NCBI GenBank assembly: GCA_019347795.1
Contig: JAHWKS010000464.1
Span: 1-5,411 of the forward strand
Source: Planctomycetota bacterium
GTDB taxonomy: Bacteria; Planctomycetota; Planctomycetia; Pirellulales; Pirellulaceae
DNA length: 5,411 nt
Reading direction: 5' to 3'
Shown: positions 1 through 5,411 of the stretch, one piece after another
How the letters are laid out: each line of letters begins with the position of its first letter
Numbering within the stretch: the first letter of the stretch is position 1
Position numbers and translations under genes: made by a program
Notes under the pieces: model-generated
Database searches by the model: none
What the model was told of the DNA's origin: nothing
What the model saw: the letters and a program-made list of their open reading frames with translations, nothing else

Positions 1-988
1 CGCCTTCCAGGACGAGCACGTTCCCGGGGTTGTAGTCGGAGTAGAGCAGCCGCCGCGAGAAGTACAGGCGCGTCCCGGCCCGCACAAGCCGCTCCCCCAA
101 CTGGTCGCGAAGTTGCTGCGGCGGGTCCTTGGCGAGGAATGCCTTGAAACTGTCTCCTTCGATGAAGTCCATCGTCAGCACGCGGCGCGTCGAGTAGCGC
201 TCGTGGACGCGGGGGATGACGATCCCGTCGCTTTCGCGGAAGGCGGCCCGCGCTTCCCGCAGCGACTGCGCTTCGTGCTCGTAATCGGTTTCCGTCTCCA
301 GCACGGTTTCGATCTCGCCGAACTGCGCGTTGAGGCTGTCCCAGTCTTTCGAGAGCCGCAGCGGAAACAGCAGCCGCCGCAGGTTCGCCACGTCGGCCCG
401 AATCGTGCGCCCGATACCGGGATACTGGACCTTCACCGCCACTGCCTCCCCCGTCGGCAGCCGGGCGCGATGGACCTGGCCGAGCGAGGCGGCGGCGCAG
501 GCCTCGGTTTCGAAGGACGCGAAGACGATTTCTGGATCCTGCCCCAACTCGTTCTCCAGATGCTCTCGCAAGAGCGAGTAGTGCATCGGCGGCGCCTCAA
601 AGTGCAGCGTCCCCAGCAGCTCCGCGAACTCGTCAGGAAGCATCTCGGGGAACGTGGCCAGCGCCTGGCCGACCTTCATCACGGCGCCGCGGAGGTAGCC
701 CATCGCCTCCAGCGTCCGCAGCGCCGAGCGCAGGTTGGCATCCATGAGCTGCTGCGTCCTTTGATCGGCCGGCTTGAGCCGCGTGCGGACGAAGTACGCC
801 AGGTACGCCATCGCCAGCTTCGCCTGCAACCCGCCGAGGGTCCACAATCGCCGCAGCGAGCCGACCGGCACGGGACGCTGGGCCAGATTGGCGAAGATCT
901 CCTGCAGGCGGTCATCGGCCGCCGCGCCCCGCGCGGAGGACTCGTCCTGCGGCAAAGCGGCCAGGAGTTCGGGAATCGTGGGACCCAT
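1..988 (-). CDS. AarF/ABC1/UbiB (ADCK/COQ8-like) atypical kinase, partial, C-terminus off the left edge
   Basis: I translated this from the reverse strand: 329 residues with no stop, running off base 1. Family landmarks appear in the expected order. They are a KxGQ motif (K105-V-G-Q108), the Ala-rich loop that replaces the usual glycine-rich loop (AAASLGQVHRA, 165-175), the ATP-site lysine in VAVKVQYPG (K186), an ExD-type motif (E233-T-D235, in ETDYEHEA) and a catalytic-loop-like YSDYNPGN (D318, N323). The DFG-equivalent and the C-terminal lobe lie outside the window. Known members are ATPase/kinase-like proteins that support ubiquinone or other isoprenoid-lipid metabolism; the substrate here is unknown. 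The start at 988 is set by AAGGAG 8 nt upstream and by an in-frame TGA (the tetR stop) 21 bp upstream. It is probably cotranscribed with tetR. The loop reads SDYNPGN where most bacterial members have ADPHPGN. Family assignment is firm; role is inferred. Confidence 0.93.
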   Translation of the reverse strand, partial: MGPTIPELLAALPQDESSARGAAADDRLQEIFANLAQRPVPVGSLRRLWTLGGLQAKLAMAYLAYFVRTRLKPADQRTQQLMDANLRSALRTLEAMGYLRGAVMKVGQALATFPEMLPDEFAELLGTLHFEAPPMHYSLLREHLENELGQDPEIVFASFETEACAAASLGQVHRARLPTGEAVAVKVQYPGIGRTIRADVANLRRLLFPLRLSKDWDSLNAQFGEIETVLETETDYEHEAQSLREARAAFRESDGIVIPRVHERYSTRRVLTMDFIEGDSFKAFLAKDPPQQLRDQLGERLVRAGTRLYFSRRLLYSDYNPGNVLVLEG

Positions 989-996
989 GATGGATG

Positions 997-1002
997 CTCC
1001 TT
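997..1002 (-). promoter_or_regulatory. Ribosome binding site of the AarF-like kinase gene
   Basis: The reverse strand reads AAGGAG here, followed by 8 nt and then the ATG at 988. It lies wholly within the 21-bp gap after the tetR stop, so the kinase has its own ribosome binding site and does not depend on translational coupling. Confidence 0.75.
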
Positions 1003-1009
1003 GATGCGA

Positions 1010-1618
1010 TCAGGCAAACTCGGCTTCGCCCCCGATTAGCCATGTGGCGAACATGTTGACGGACTGATCCAGCATGGCCAGCGTGTCCTCCTGCCGCGGC
1101 GACTGGTCCCGTCCCCAGAACGACAGCACGCCGACGTACAGCGCCCAGTAAATAGGCATCGTCATCGATTGACGCTCCGCGGCGATGCTGTGGTCGCGGA
1201 GGATTTCGGCGACGGCCTCGAGCTGCTCGCGGCGCAATCGCCGGCAGCTCGGCGTCCCGCCGTCGAGCGTCGCCGACGCGAGTCCGGCATCCACCACGGT
1301 CGGCATGAACTTGCGAAGCGGCTTCAGCCAGCGGAGCTGGGTGGCGATGTGCAGAAACAGGTCTTCCGGGAGCGTGGCGTCCCCGCGCCGCTTCTTGAGA
1401 AACCCGGCATGGGCCTTGGCGGCCGCCTCGTGCGCCAGCGCTACCGCCACGTCTTCTTTGGAGGGGAAGTAATTGAAGAACGTCCCGGTGGCCAGCTCCG
1501 CCTCGCGCGCGATGTCGCGGAGGGTGGCGTCTGCGAAGCCCTGCTCTCGAAACAGCCGCCGGGCCGTCTCGAGGATTCGAACTCGCGTGGCTTCCCGAGT
1601 TTCCGCGGTGACTCGCAT
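1010..1618 (-). CDS. TetR/AcrR-family transcriptional regulator
   Basis: This is a 202-aa one-component repressor, a normal TetR-family length. Residues 10-60 form the conserved N-terminal DNA-binding domain: RILETARRLFREQGF, then the helix-turn-helix (TLRDIAREAELATGTFFNYF, about 32-51), then PSKEDV. The helical C-terminal half (about 65-200) is the ligand-binding and dimer domain; it is variable and the ligand cannot be read from it. The frame extends to an ATG at 1657, but that ATG overlaps the predicted -10 box (TACAAT) and has no ribosome binding site. The ATG at 1618 has GAGG 6 nt upstream and begins close to where TetR domains normally start, so I chose it. The gene is first in a unit with the AarF-like kinase 21 bp downstream. 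Two identical inverted repeats around its promoter suggest autorepression. Confidence 0.93.
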   Translation of the reverse strand: MRVTAETREATRVRILETARRLFREQGFADATLRDIAREAELATGTFFNYFPSKEDVAVALAHEAAAKAHAGFLKKRRGDATLPEDLFLHIATQLRWLKPLRKFMPTVVDAGLASATLDGGTPSCRRLRREQLEAVAEILRDHSIAAERQSMTMPIYWALYVGVLSFWGRDQSPRQEDTLAMLDQSVNMFATWLIGGEAEFA

Positions 1619-1624
1619 TCGCCG

Positions 1625-1630
1625 CCTCAA
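1625..1630 (-). promoter_or_regulatory. Ribosome binding site that decides the tetR start
   Basis: The reverse strand reads TTGAGG here, with GAGG ending 6 nt before the ATG at 1618. It lies downstream of the predicted transcription start (about 1642). This supports the shorter 202-aa protein over the 215-aa extension from 1657. Confidence 0.65.
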
Positions 1631-1635
1631 CTTAA

Positions 1636-1647
1636 TGAACGTGTTCA
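1636..1647. promoter_or_regulatory. Putative TetR operator O1, overlapping the transcription start
   Basis: TGAACGTGTTCA is an inverted repeat with two perfect 5-bp arms (TGAAC and GTTCA) around GT. It begins 1 bp downstream of the -10 box and spans the predicted transcription start of tetR at about 1642, so a bound protein would block RNA polymerase. The identical 12-mer recurs at 1686-1697. Inverted repeats of this size next to a tetR gene are typical operators of the encoded repressor; binding is inferred. Confidence 0.72.
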
Positions 1648-1648
1648 C

Positions 1649-1676
1649 ATTGTACACGGGACCGCCGCCGAGTCAA
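1649..1676 (-). promoter_or_regulatory. Sigma70-like promoter of the tetR-kinase unit
   Basis: On the reverse strand a -35 box TTGACT (1671-1676) and a -10 box TACAAT (1649-1654) are separated by 16 bp. Each differs from the consensus by one base. The expected transcription start is near 1642, giving a leader of about 24 nt to the ATG at 1618. Operator-like repeats sit on both sides. I see no comparable second promoter ahead of the kinase, so this probably drives both genes. Confidence 0.75.
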
Positions 1677-1685
1677 CCGGGAAAA

Positions 1686-1697
1686 TGAACGTGTTCA
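1686..1697. promoter_or_regulatory. Putative TetR operator O2, upstream of the -35 box
   Basis: This is an exact second copy of TGAACGTGTTCA, part of a 14-bp identity (with AA in front) to the copy at 1636. It lies 9 bp beyond the -35 box, centred near -50. The centre-to-centre distance of 50 bp is close to five helical turns, so both sites would face roughly the same side of the DNA. It may add cooperative or looping repression. Confidence 0.68.
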
Positions 1698-1771
1698 GAA
1701 AAATTGTGTCGCCGCAGGAGGCCGTCGCCCCCCGCCTGTGGCGTCCATGCTGCGCCGAGTAGACTCAACAC

Positions 1772-1853
1772 TCAGCCGCGACGCGCTAGCGTCCGGTTCT
1801 CGGAACCTCCGCAACGAGGTTGCTTGGTTTCGGAACCGGGGGCCTGCGGCTGA
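1772..1853. repeat. Inverted-repeat element, copy 1 (82 bp, nested hairpin)
   Basis: The unit is bounded by TCAGCCGC (1772-1779) and its exact reverse complement GCGGCTGA (1846-1853). Inside are two further nested pairs: CCGGTTC (1793-1799) with GAACCGG (1833-1839), and AACCTC (1804-1809) with GAGGTT (1816-1821). The whole unit can therefore fold as one long interrupted hairpin. Its first 30 bp (1772-1801, containing the palindrome CGCTAGCG) are identical to the start of copy 2. It resembles REP-like or MITE-like elements. From memory, GC-rich repeats of this kind are scattered in planctomycete genomes. It encodes no transposase. Confidence 0.78.
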
Positions 1854-1870
1854 TCTCGCGACGAAACATA

Positions 1871-1934
1871 TCAGCCGCGACGCGCTAGCGTCCGGTTCTC
1901 CACGAGGGAAGGGGGGCTCGCGCCCTGCGGCTGA
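1871..1934. repeat. Inverted-repeat element, copy 2 (64 bp)
   Basis: It has the same ends as copy 1: TCAGCCGC (1871-1878) and GCGGCTGA (1927-1934). The first 30 bp (1871-1900) match copy 1 exactly, and the last 12 bp (CCTGCGGCTGAT, to 1935) match 1843-1854. The centre is shorter and unrelated, and lacks the two inner stems of copy 1. The copies lie in the same orientation, 99 bp start to start, with 17 bp between them. This copy ends 12 bp before the ribosome binding site of the acetyltransferase gene, so it could be part of that gene's untranslated leader. Confidence 0.78.
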
Positions 1935-1945
1935 TGTCCCAACAT

Positions 1946-1950
1946 GAGGG
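1946..1950 (+). promoter_or_regulatory. Ribosome binding site of the GNAT-family gene
   Basis: GAGGG is followed by 6 nt and then the ATG at 1957. This good spacing fixes the start, and no in-frame upstream start competes with it. Confidence 0.65.
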
Positions 1951-1956
1951 CTCCGC

Positions 1957-3084
1957 ATGGCGAAGTTGGAGATCAAGCCGGTTCAGTCGCGGCGGGAGGA
2001 GCAGCAGTTCCTCGATCTGCCGTGGAAGCTCTATGAGGGCAATCCGAACTGGATTCCCCCGCTGCGGGCCAATCAGCGAGAGCTGGTCGGCTTCAAGCCG
2101 CATCCGTTCTACAACGACGCCGAAGGACAGGCCTTTCTCGCGGTGCGCGACGGGGAAGTGCAAGGGCGGGTGCTGGCCCTCGTGAACCATGCCCATAATC
2201 GGCGGCATAAGGAGGAGCGCGGCTTCTTCGGCTTCTTCGAATGTGTGGACGACCAGGAAGTAGCCGACGCCCTGTTCGGCGCCGTGCGGAACTGGCTGGC
2301 GGAGCGCCACATCCACAAGCTTCGGGGGCCCGCCAACCCTTCGCTCAACTACGAGTGCGGGCTGCTGATCGAAGGCTTCGACTCGCCTCCCACGTTCATG
2401 ATGACGTACAACCCGCCGTACTACCCGCGATTGATCGAATCGGCGGGCTTCACGAAGGTGCAGGATCTGTACGCCTACGAAGCACACAAGGACATGCTGG
2501 CGACGGTCGATCCGAAGCTGGCCTTCATCATCGGTGAGGCGACCCGCCGCTTTGATGTAAAGCTCCGCAGCCTCGACACGTCGCGGTTCCTGGATGAGGT
2601 GAAGCTGTTTCTGGACATCTACAACAAGTCGCTGGTGGGAACGTGGGGCTTTGTGCCGCTCTCGGAGGCGGAGGTCCAGCACTTGGCCGGGTCGCTCAAG
2701 CGCCTCATCGTGCCGGAGCTGACGGTCGTGGCCGAGGTGGAGGGCCGGCCGGTCGGCGCCATGTTCGCCCTGCTCGACTACAACCCGCGGATCAAGAAAA
2801 TCAACGGCCGGCTCTTTCCCTTCGGCTTCATCCGCCTCCTCTGGAACCGAAAGAAAATCCCCCGGGCCCGGCTCCTCTCGGCGAACGTCCTGCCGGAGTT
2901 CCAGCGGTGGGGCCTGGGACTGGTGCTCGGCGCCCACATGGTCCCGCAGGGGCTGGAGTGGGGCATGAGCGAGGCCGAGATGTCCTGGGTCCTGGAGAGC
3001 AACCACCTCTCCCGCAAATCGATCGAACGCGGCGGCGGAAGACGCACGAAGACCTATCGGATCTACGACAGCGACGCCGAGTGA
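1957..3084 (+). CDS. GNAT-fold N-acetyltransferase-like protein, YghO-like family
   Basis: This is a complete 375-aa cytosolic protein with no signal peptide or membrane segment. Residues 5-55 (PVQSRREEQQFLDLPWKLY, then GNPNWIPPL and FYNDAEGQAFLAVRDGE) are typical of the opening of large YghO-like GNAT proteins. The conserved middle has GPANPSLNYECGLLIEGFD and TYNPPYYPRLIESAGF (about 124-165). The C-terminal half carries an acetyl-CoA-loop-like Q316-R-W-G319-L-G321, matching the GNAT motif A pattern (Q/R-x-x-G-x-G/A), after a strand LLSANVLPEF. The length suggests two GNAT-like halves, with only the second retaining the cofactor loop. The acceptor substrate is unknown for the family as far as I know. 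It appears monocistronic, transcribed away from tetR, with inverted-repeat elements just upstream. Confidence 0.85.
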   Translation: MAKLEIKPVQSRREEQQFLDLPWKLYEGNPNWIPPLRANQRELVGFKPHPFYNDAEGQAFLAVRDGEVQGRVLALVNHAHNRRHKEERGFFGFFECVDDQEVADALFGAVRNWLAERHIHKLRGPANPSLNYECGLLIEGFDSPPTFMMTYNPPYYPRLIESAGFTKVQDLYAYEAHKDMLATVDPKLAFIIGEATRRFDVKLRSLDTSRFLDEVKLFLDIYNKSLVGTWGFVPLSEAEVQHLAGSLKRLIVPELTVVAEVEGRPVGAMFALLDYNPRIKKINGRLFPFGFIRLLWNRKKIPRARLLSANVLPEFQRWGLGLVLGAHMVPQGLEWGMSEAEMSWVLESNHLSRKSIERGGGRRTKTYRIYDSDAE

Positions 3085-3125
3085 TCGGCCGTCTCCGTCA
3101 GCCGCGAATTAATCGGCCCCGCCTG

Positions 3126-3159
3126 TTCGATTGACTTGCCGACGGCGTTATACATAGTA
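3126..3159 (+). promoter_or_regulatory. Possible promoter of the cytochrome-like gene
   Basis: This is an AT-richer stretch in the gap between the two plus-strand genes. Two overlapping readings are possible: TTCGAT (3126-3131), 17 bp, TATACA (3149-3154); or TTGACT (3131-3136), 17 bp, ATAGTA (3154-3159). Either puts the transcription start near 3160-3167. That leaves almost no leader for an ATG at 3174 but about 35-40 nt for the ATG at 3201. No convincing terminator follows the acetyltransferase gene, so readthrough is also possible. Confidence 0.4.
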
Positions 3160-3200
3160 ACGTCATTGCGTGGATGCCTCTTTTCGTGCCGAAATCACCG

Positions 3201-5393
3201 ATGAAACTCGCACTTCCTCTATTCGTGTTCCTGGCTGCGATCGTCTGCGGCGCCGGGACCGCCGCCGCGGACGATGCTGCTTCTGCGGCGGATGCCGCCA
3301 CCCGCGTTAAAGAAATTTTTCGCACCCGCTGCTTCGATTGCCACGGCGGCGTAGAGACGAATGCCGGCGTGGACGTCCTGGACCGGGAGGGCCTGGTCCG
3401 CAAGGACAAGGTGGCGCCGGACGCGCCGGACGCGTCGCTGCTCTATCAGAGGATCACCGCGAAGGACGACTCGGTGATGCCGCCCGACGGCGAGCCGCGG
3501 CTTTCTCCAGAGGAGATTGCGGCGGTGCGGGCGTGGATCGTCGCCGGCGCCCCCGACTTCCCCGCCGACGCCGCCGCCCCCGCCGAGCCGGAGAAGGACG
3601 CCGGCCTGGAAGGCGTGGTGGGGGTCGACTACGTCCTCAAGCAAATCCTCGCGCACGTGCGTTCGCTGTCGGCGCGGGACCGGCCGTTCGTGCGATACTT
3701 CAGCACCAATCACCTGTTGACCGGCGGCGCCACCCGCGAAGAGCTGGACCTGCACCGCGACGCGCTGGCCAAGGCGATCAACCATCTCTCGATGCAGCCG
3801 CAGATCGTGCGGCCGGAAGCGATCGACGGCGAGATCGCCACCGTGTTCGCCGTCGATATCCGCCGTCTCGGCTGGCACGACCGGCCCTTCCAACGCGTCG
3901 AGAACGGCCGCACAACCGGGACCGCGGATGTCAACCTTTACGATCTCGCGCTGCTGGAGTATCCCTACGCCATCCTCTATGAAGATTCCGAGACGCTCGA
4001 TCGCCTGGTGCAGGAGTACCTGGCGCCGTCGGGAATGGTGCGGCCGATTCCGTACCTGCGGGCCGACTGGTTCGCGAGCATCGCCACCCAGCCGCCGCTG
4101 TACGAGGACTTCCTGCGGCTGCCGTTTGAGCTTGCCGAGTTCGAGGAGCTGCTGGGCGTGGACAGCGAAGCGAACGTGGCCGACTTCATCGCCCGCCGGG
4201 CGGGGATGACCGTCTCGGGCGTCTCGCGGAACAACCGGGTCGTGGAGCGGCACCCGCACCGGCACGGGGCGTATTGGAAGAGCTTCGACTTCGCCTCCAG
4301 CCGGGGGCGGCAGAACATGTTTCACAACCCGCTGGAGTTCGACGAGGACGGCGGGGAGTTCATCTTTAACCTGCCCAACGGCCTGCAAGGATACTTCGTC
4401 TCCGACGCGGCCGGGCGGCGCCTGGTTGAGGCGCCCACCAGCATCGTCACCGATAAGTTCGCCGAAGACAAAACGGTCCGCAACGGCCTCTCGTGCATGC
4501 GCTGCCATGAGCGCGGCGTGAAGACGTTCACCGACACGATTCGCCCCGCGGTGGAGTCGCTCCCCGGCAGCCCCGGCTTCAAAAAGCGGGACGTGCTCGA
4601 CCTCTATCCGACGCAGGAAGAGATGGACGAGCTGCTCAAGGAAGACGAAGAGCGGTTCATGAAGGCAATGGAGCAAGTGCTCGGCAGACCGCAGACGCGC
4701 GAGCCGCTGATCCCCGTGTCGCAGCGATTCCTCGACGCGCCGCTGCACCTGTCGCCGGCGGCGGCCGAGCTGGGGCTGCCCGACGCAGCGCACCTGGCGG
4801 CCCTGTCCCGGGCGCCGCAGTTCGTGTCGTTGGGACTGGCCCCGCTGGCCTCGGGCGGCCTGGTGCGGCGCGACATGTGGGAGGATTACTACGACGACAT
4901 CGTCCGCCAGTTGGGCCTCGGCGCCCCCGTGATCCCGTTGGATGGCTTGACCATTTCCGAGTACACCCTGCAGCCGGCGCCGCTGGAGATCGAGCTTTCC
5001 ACCGGGAGCAAGACCAACGTCTTCTCGGCGGGAGGCGAGCTGGTGATCAGCGTCGTCAACCGCTCCGCCAAGGATGCGCACATCGAACTCATCGGCACGA
5101 GCGCGAAAGGCCGGAAGGTAATCCTCACGCCGCCGGGGACGATTGTGCGGGCGGGCGAGACATTCCGCTTCCCCGAGAAAGGGGCGATCGAGATTCAGCC
5201 CACGGTGGGCAAAGAGCAGATCACGCTCTTCGCCTGCGATCGCCCGTTCCCCATAGGCCAACTGCTCCGCGGCGAAGGAGTCGCCGATCGCGTGATGCAC
5301 CGGTTTTACGACCCGCAGTCGCTTCGCGACAATGAGCCGGCGCTGGATCCGTCGCGGATGATCAAGACGACAATCGCGATTGAAACCCGGTAG
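3201..5393 (+). CDS. Exported di-haem Planctomycete-type cytochrome c protein with a DUF4384-like C-terminal domain
   Basis: The product is 730 aa from the ATG at 3201, or 739 from an in-frame ATG at 3174. I prefer 3201: it gives a textbook signal peptide (MKLALPLFVFLAA, cleavage probably after the TAAA near residue 24) and a workable leader, though neither start has a strong ribosome binding site. Residues 35-120 form a Planctomycete-type cytochrome c domain: haem site C44-F-D-C47-H48 and a likely distal ligand M93 in SVMPPDGE. A long central region (about 140-420) contains YFSTNHLL, VSRNNRVVERHPHRHGAYWKSFDF and LPNGLQGYFV, typical of a conserved but uncharacterised family. A second haem site follows at C432-M-R-C435-H436. 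Residues 610-700 resemble DUF4384 (GELVISVVNRS to ITLFACDRPFP). Both haems imply maturation outside the cytoplasm. An electron-transfer or redox role is likely; the partner is unknown. Confidence 0.88.
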   Translation: MKLALPLFVFLAAIVCGAGTAAADDAASAADAATRVKEIFRTRCFDCHGGVETNAGVDVLDREGLVRKDKVAPDAPDASLLYQRITAKDDSVMPPDGEPRLSPEEIAAVRAWIVAGAPDFPADAAAPAEPEKDAGLEGVVGVDYVLKQILAHVRSLSARDRPFVRYFSTNHLLTGGATREELDLHRDALAKAINHLSMQPQIVRPEAIDGEIATVFAVDIRRLGWHDRPFQRVENGRTTGTADVNLYDLALLEYPYAILYEDSETLDRLVQEYLAPSGMVRPIPYLRADWFASIATQPPLYEDFLRLPFELAEFEELLGVDSEANVADFIARRAGMTVSGVSRNNRVVERHPHRHGAYWKSFDFASSRGRQNMFHNPLEFDEDGGEFIFNLPNGLQGYFVSDAAGRRLVEAPTSIVTDKFAEDKTVRNGLSCMRCHERGVKTFTDTIRPAVESLPGSPGFKKRDVLDLYPTQEEMDELLKEDEERFMKAMEQVLGRPQTREPLIPVSQRFLDAPLHLSPAAAELGLPDAAHLAALSRAPQFVSLGLAPLASGGLVRRDMWEDYYDDIVRQLGLGAPVIPLDGLTISEYTLQPAPLEIELSTGSKTNVFSAGGELVISVVNRSAKDAHIELIGTSAKGRKVILTPPGTIVRAGETFRFPEKGAIEIQPTVGKEQITLFACDRPFPIGQLLRGEGVADRVMHRFYDPQSLRDNEPALDPSRMIKTTIAIETR

Positions 5394-5411
5394 GCCCGCG
5401 CCTGGAAGCCC

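Larger units (their letters stand above)
1698..1956. other. Divergent intergenic region with no supported gene
   Basis: This spacer separates the minus-strand tetR unit from the plus-strand acetyltransferase gene. It holds two inverted-repeat elements (1772-1853 and 1871-1934) and the ribosome binding site of the next gene. Short frames cross it on both strands, but their translations are dominated by the repeat and resemble no protein family I know. No confident promoter for the acetyltransferase gene is visible. The only AT-rich patch is around 1864-1871 (AAACATAT), between the two elements. Confidence 0.7.

Noticed and set aside
989..1009. Possible tetR-kinase fusion by stop-codon readthrough, since both genes are in the same frame across the TGA
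   Set aside because: The kinase has its own AAGGAG at good spacing. A shared frame has a one-in-three chance, and no readthrough signal is visible.
113..1039. A 308-codon plus-strand open frame at the left end
   Set aside because: It is antisense to the AarF-like kinase, whose frame on the minus strand carries all the family motifs. The plus-strand translation resembles nothing.
1772..1934. A CRISPR-like array (two 30-bp repeats)
   Set aside because: There are only two copies, the spacing (69 bp between repeats) is too long, there are no cas genes, and the inverted-repeat ends explain the structure better.
1695..1976. Short open frames through the intergenic repeats on both strands (also 1738-1947 on plus)
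   Set aside because: The repeated peptides (SRDALASGS on plus, EPDASASRL on minus) arise only because the two 30-bp copies are 99 bp apart and so stay in frame. There are no supporting ribosome binding sites or family features.
3098..3107. TCAGCCGCGA, matching the first 10 bp of the intergenic repeat
   Set aside because: The match stops after 10 bp and there is no GCGGCTGA partner nearby, so it is probably chance in GC-rich DNA.
3085..3125. A possible terminator after the acetyltransferase gene
   Set aside because: ATCGGCC occurs twice here, but as a direct repeat. No stable hairpin followed by a T-run is present.
3219..5300. A 693-codon open frame on the minus strand opposite the cytochrome gene
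   Set aside because: It is a GC-driven antisense shadow: rich in Arg, His and Gly, with no recognisable domain, while the plus strand has a signal peptide, two CxxCH sites and family motifs.

Overview
The base composition is GC-rich. A planctomycete, probably of the Pirellulales type, is the best guess. Three things point there: a secreted multi-haem protein opening with a Planctomycete-type cytochrome c domain (CFDCH, then a distal SVMPPDGE), a pair of GC-rich inverted-repeat elements of a kind I associate from memory with planctomycete intergenic regions, and a stand-alone YghO-like acetyltransferase. No database search was possible, so this is an inference.

Left arm (1-1697, minus strand): a two-gene unit read right to left. 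A TetR-family repressor (1618 down to 1010) is followed 21 bp later by an AarF/ABC1/UbiB-family atypical kinase (988 down past the left edge). The kinase frame is open to base 1 and overlaps a longer-looking but spurious plus-strand reading frame. Ahead of tetR is a convincing sigma70-like promoter (TTGACT, 16 bp, TACAAT). It is flanked by two identical copies of TGAACGTGTTCA exactly 50 bp apart, one over the predicted transcription start and one just upstream of the -35 box. This looks like autoregulation of the whole tetR-kinase unit.

Middle (1698-1956): a non-coding spacer between divergent genes. It carries two copies of a structured element, each bounded by TCAGCCGC and GCGGCTGA and each beginning with the same 30 bp.

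Right arm (1957-5393, plus strand): a 375-aa GNAT-fold protein of the YghO-like type, then, after an 89-116 bp gap with a possible promoter, an exported di-haem cytochrome-like protein of about 730 aa with a C-terminal domain resembling DUF4384. These two genes need not be functionally linked to each other or to the left arm.

I found no RNA genes, CRISPR array, transposase or defence cassette. The points worth following up are the double operator, the paired inverted-repeat elements, the atypical kinase under TetR control and the uncharacterised cytochrome.
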